A stretch of DNA of 5,281 nucleotides from Verrucomicrobiota bacterium (GTDB lineage: Bacteria; Verrucomicrobiota; Verrucomicrobiia; Limisphaerales; DSYF01). The notes beneath the pieces were generated by a model. That model was not told the DNA's origin. It did no database searches and worked only from the letters and a program-made list of their open reading frames with translations. Position numbers and translations under genes: made by a program. The stretch is from the NCBI GenBank assembly GCA_025457725.1, contig JALOTU010000200.1:1-5281 (forward strand), in the 5' to 3' direction. Below are positions 4,950-5,281 of the stretch, piece by piece; the stretch's first letter is position 1; every line of letters begins with the position of its first letter.

Positions 4950-5281
4950 ATGAAAACATCGAACATTCAACATCGAACATCGAACGCTGAGGTGCACGGT
5001 GCCCGCAGGGCTCCCATGGCGAGTCCGGCCGTCGATGTTCGATGTTCGGCGTTGAATATTCGATGTTCAATGTTGGGTGGTCCCGCCCGACCGGCCTTCA
5101 CCCTCATCGAATTGCTCGTCGTCATCTCGATCATCGCCATCCTCGCCGGCATTCTGCTGCCCGCAGCCATGGGAGTGAAGAACAAGGCGGCCCTCAAGCG
5201 CGTGGAGGGGGAGTTGGGTCGGGTGGAGCAGGCCATTGCGACCTACAAGATCGACAAGGGGTTTTATCCGCCGGACAACAA
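4950..5281 (+). CDS. Prepilin/pseudopilin with N-methylation motif, 3' end missing
   Basis: This encodes a type IV prepilin or T2SS-type pseudopilin, cut by the window end. Bases 5097 onward encode FTLIELLVVISIIAILAG followed by ILLPA, the class III signal with Glu at mature position 5 and a membrane helix. Cleavage by a prepilin peptidase would fall between Ala49 and Phe50, Ala replacing the usual Gly. The mature part continues with a helix and YKIDKGFYPPDN, typical of GspG-like pseudopilins. Three in-frame ATGs exist: 4950 (MKTS start, best ribosome binding site, 49-residue leader), 5016 (27-residue leader) and 5070 (9-residue leader, start codon inside the repeat, no ribosome binding site). 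I chose 4950. The frame from 4950 runs open through an inverted heptamer repeat, which encodes KTSNIQHRTSN and later VDVRCSALNIRCSM. The 5070 start would give a leader of normal length. Confidence 0.85.
   Translation, partial: MKTSNIQHRTSNAEVHGARRAPMASPAVDVRCSALNIRCSMLGGPARPAFTLIELLVVISIIAILAGILLPAAMGVKNKAALKRVEGELGRVEQAIATYKIDKGFYPPDN
4955..5074. repeat. Large inverted repeat built of AACATCG heptamers
   Basis: The left arm (4955-4987) is four tandem 7-mers AACATCG, AACATTC, AACATCG, AACATCG plus a partial AACGC. The right arm (5033-5074) is six 7-mers on the opposite strand: CGATGTT twice, CGGCGTT, GAATATT, CGATGTT, CAATGTT. The arms are complementary apart from an extra CGGCGTT unit and single mismatches. 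The 45-nt centre (4988-5032) holds a further short stem GCCC-GCA-GGGC at 5001-5011 and the palindrome GTGCAC. In RNA it could form a long hairpin beginning five nt after the pseudopilin start codon. Confidence 0.9.

Noticed and set aside
4955..5074. CRISPR array
   Set aside because: The units are 7 bp, contiguous and inverted, with no spacers of regular length.
4967..5236. 89-codon - strand frame across the heptamer repeat
   Set aside because: It reads the repeat as NIEHRIFNAEHRTS and the antisense of the pilin helix. The repeat is open in every frame, so openness is no evidence of a gene here.

Overview
The window reads as part of a type IV pilus (T4P) or type II-like pilus gene cluster from a GC-rich bacterium. 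A toxin-antitoxin pair and several kinds of palindromic or tandem repeat lie inside the cluster. The best guess for the host is the PVC group (Verrucomicrobiota, Kiritimatiellota or Lentisphaerota) or an uncultured relative. That rests on three things: the pseudopilin style (A|FTLIELLVVISIIAILAGILLPA core and a YPPDN motif), a CGGATGGACA-type tandem repeat, and an AACATCG heptamer repeat like those I associate with these genomes. No rRNA or marker gene is present, so the assignment is an inference.

Layout, all on the + strand. Positions 1-915 hold the 3' part of a PilT-type retraction ATPase (start outside the window). Positions 927-2639 encode a PilB/GspE-type assembly ATPase, and 2657-3946 a PilC/GspF-type inner-membrane platform protein. 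Gaps of 11 and 17 nt suggest one operon. The 363 nt from 3947 to 4309 contain no credible gene. They hold a 10-bp tandem repeat, two copies of a REP-like hairpin, further palindromes, and an AT-rich stretch with a possible promoter and operator. Positions 4310-4597 and 4642-4917 encode a BrnT-like toxin and a BrnA/CopG-like ribbon-helix-helix antitoxin. From 4950 to the window end runs the 5' part of a prepilin/pseudopilin gene.

How the genes would work together: PilB powers extension and PilT retraction of a filament, PilC anchors the machine in the inner membrane, and the last gene encodes a filament subunit processed by a prepilin peptidase outside the window. The brnT-brnA pair is unrelated to pili and, with repeats on both sides, looks like an insertion into the cluster.

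The most striking signal is at 4955-5074. A 7-bp unit (AACATCG and variants) is tandemly repeated on one strand, then again in inverted orientation, around a 45-nt centre. It lies in frame in the pseudopilin leader, so the leader would be about 49 residues instead of the usual short one. Because 7 and 3 are coprime, the ideal unit encodes the same heptapeptide cycle in every frame and has no stop codon on either strand. That would let the element enter coding DNA in any frame without truncating it.
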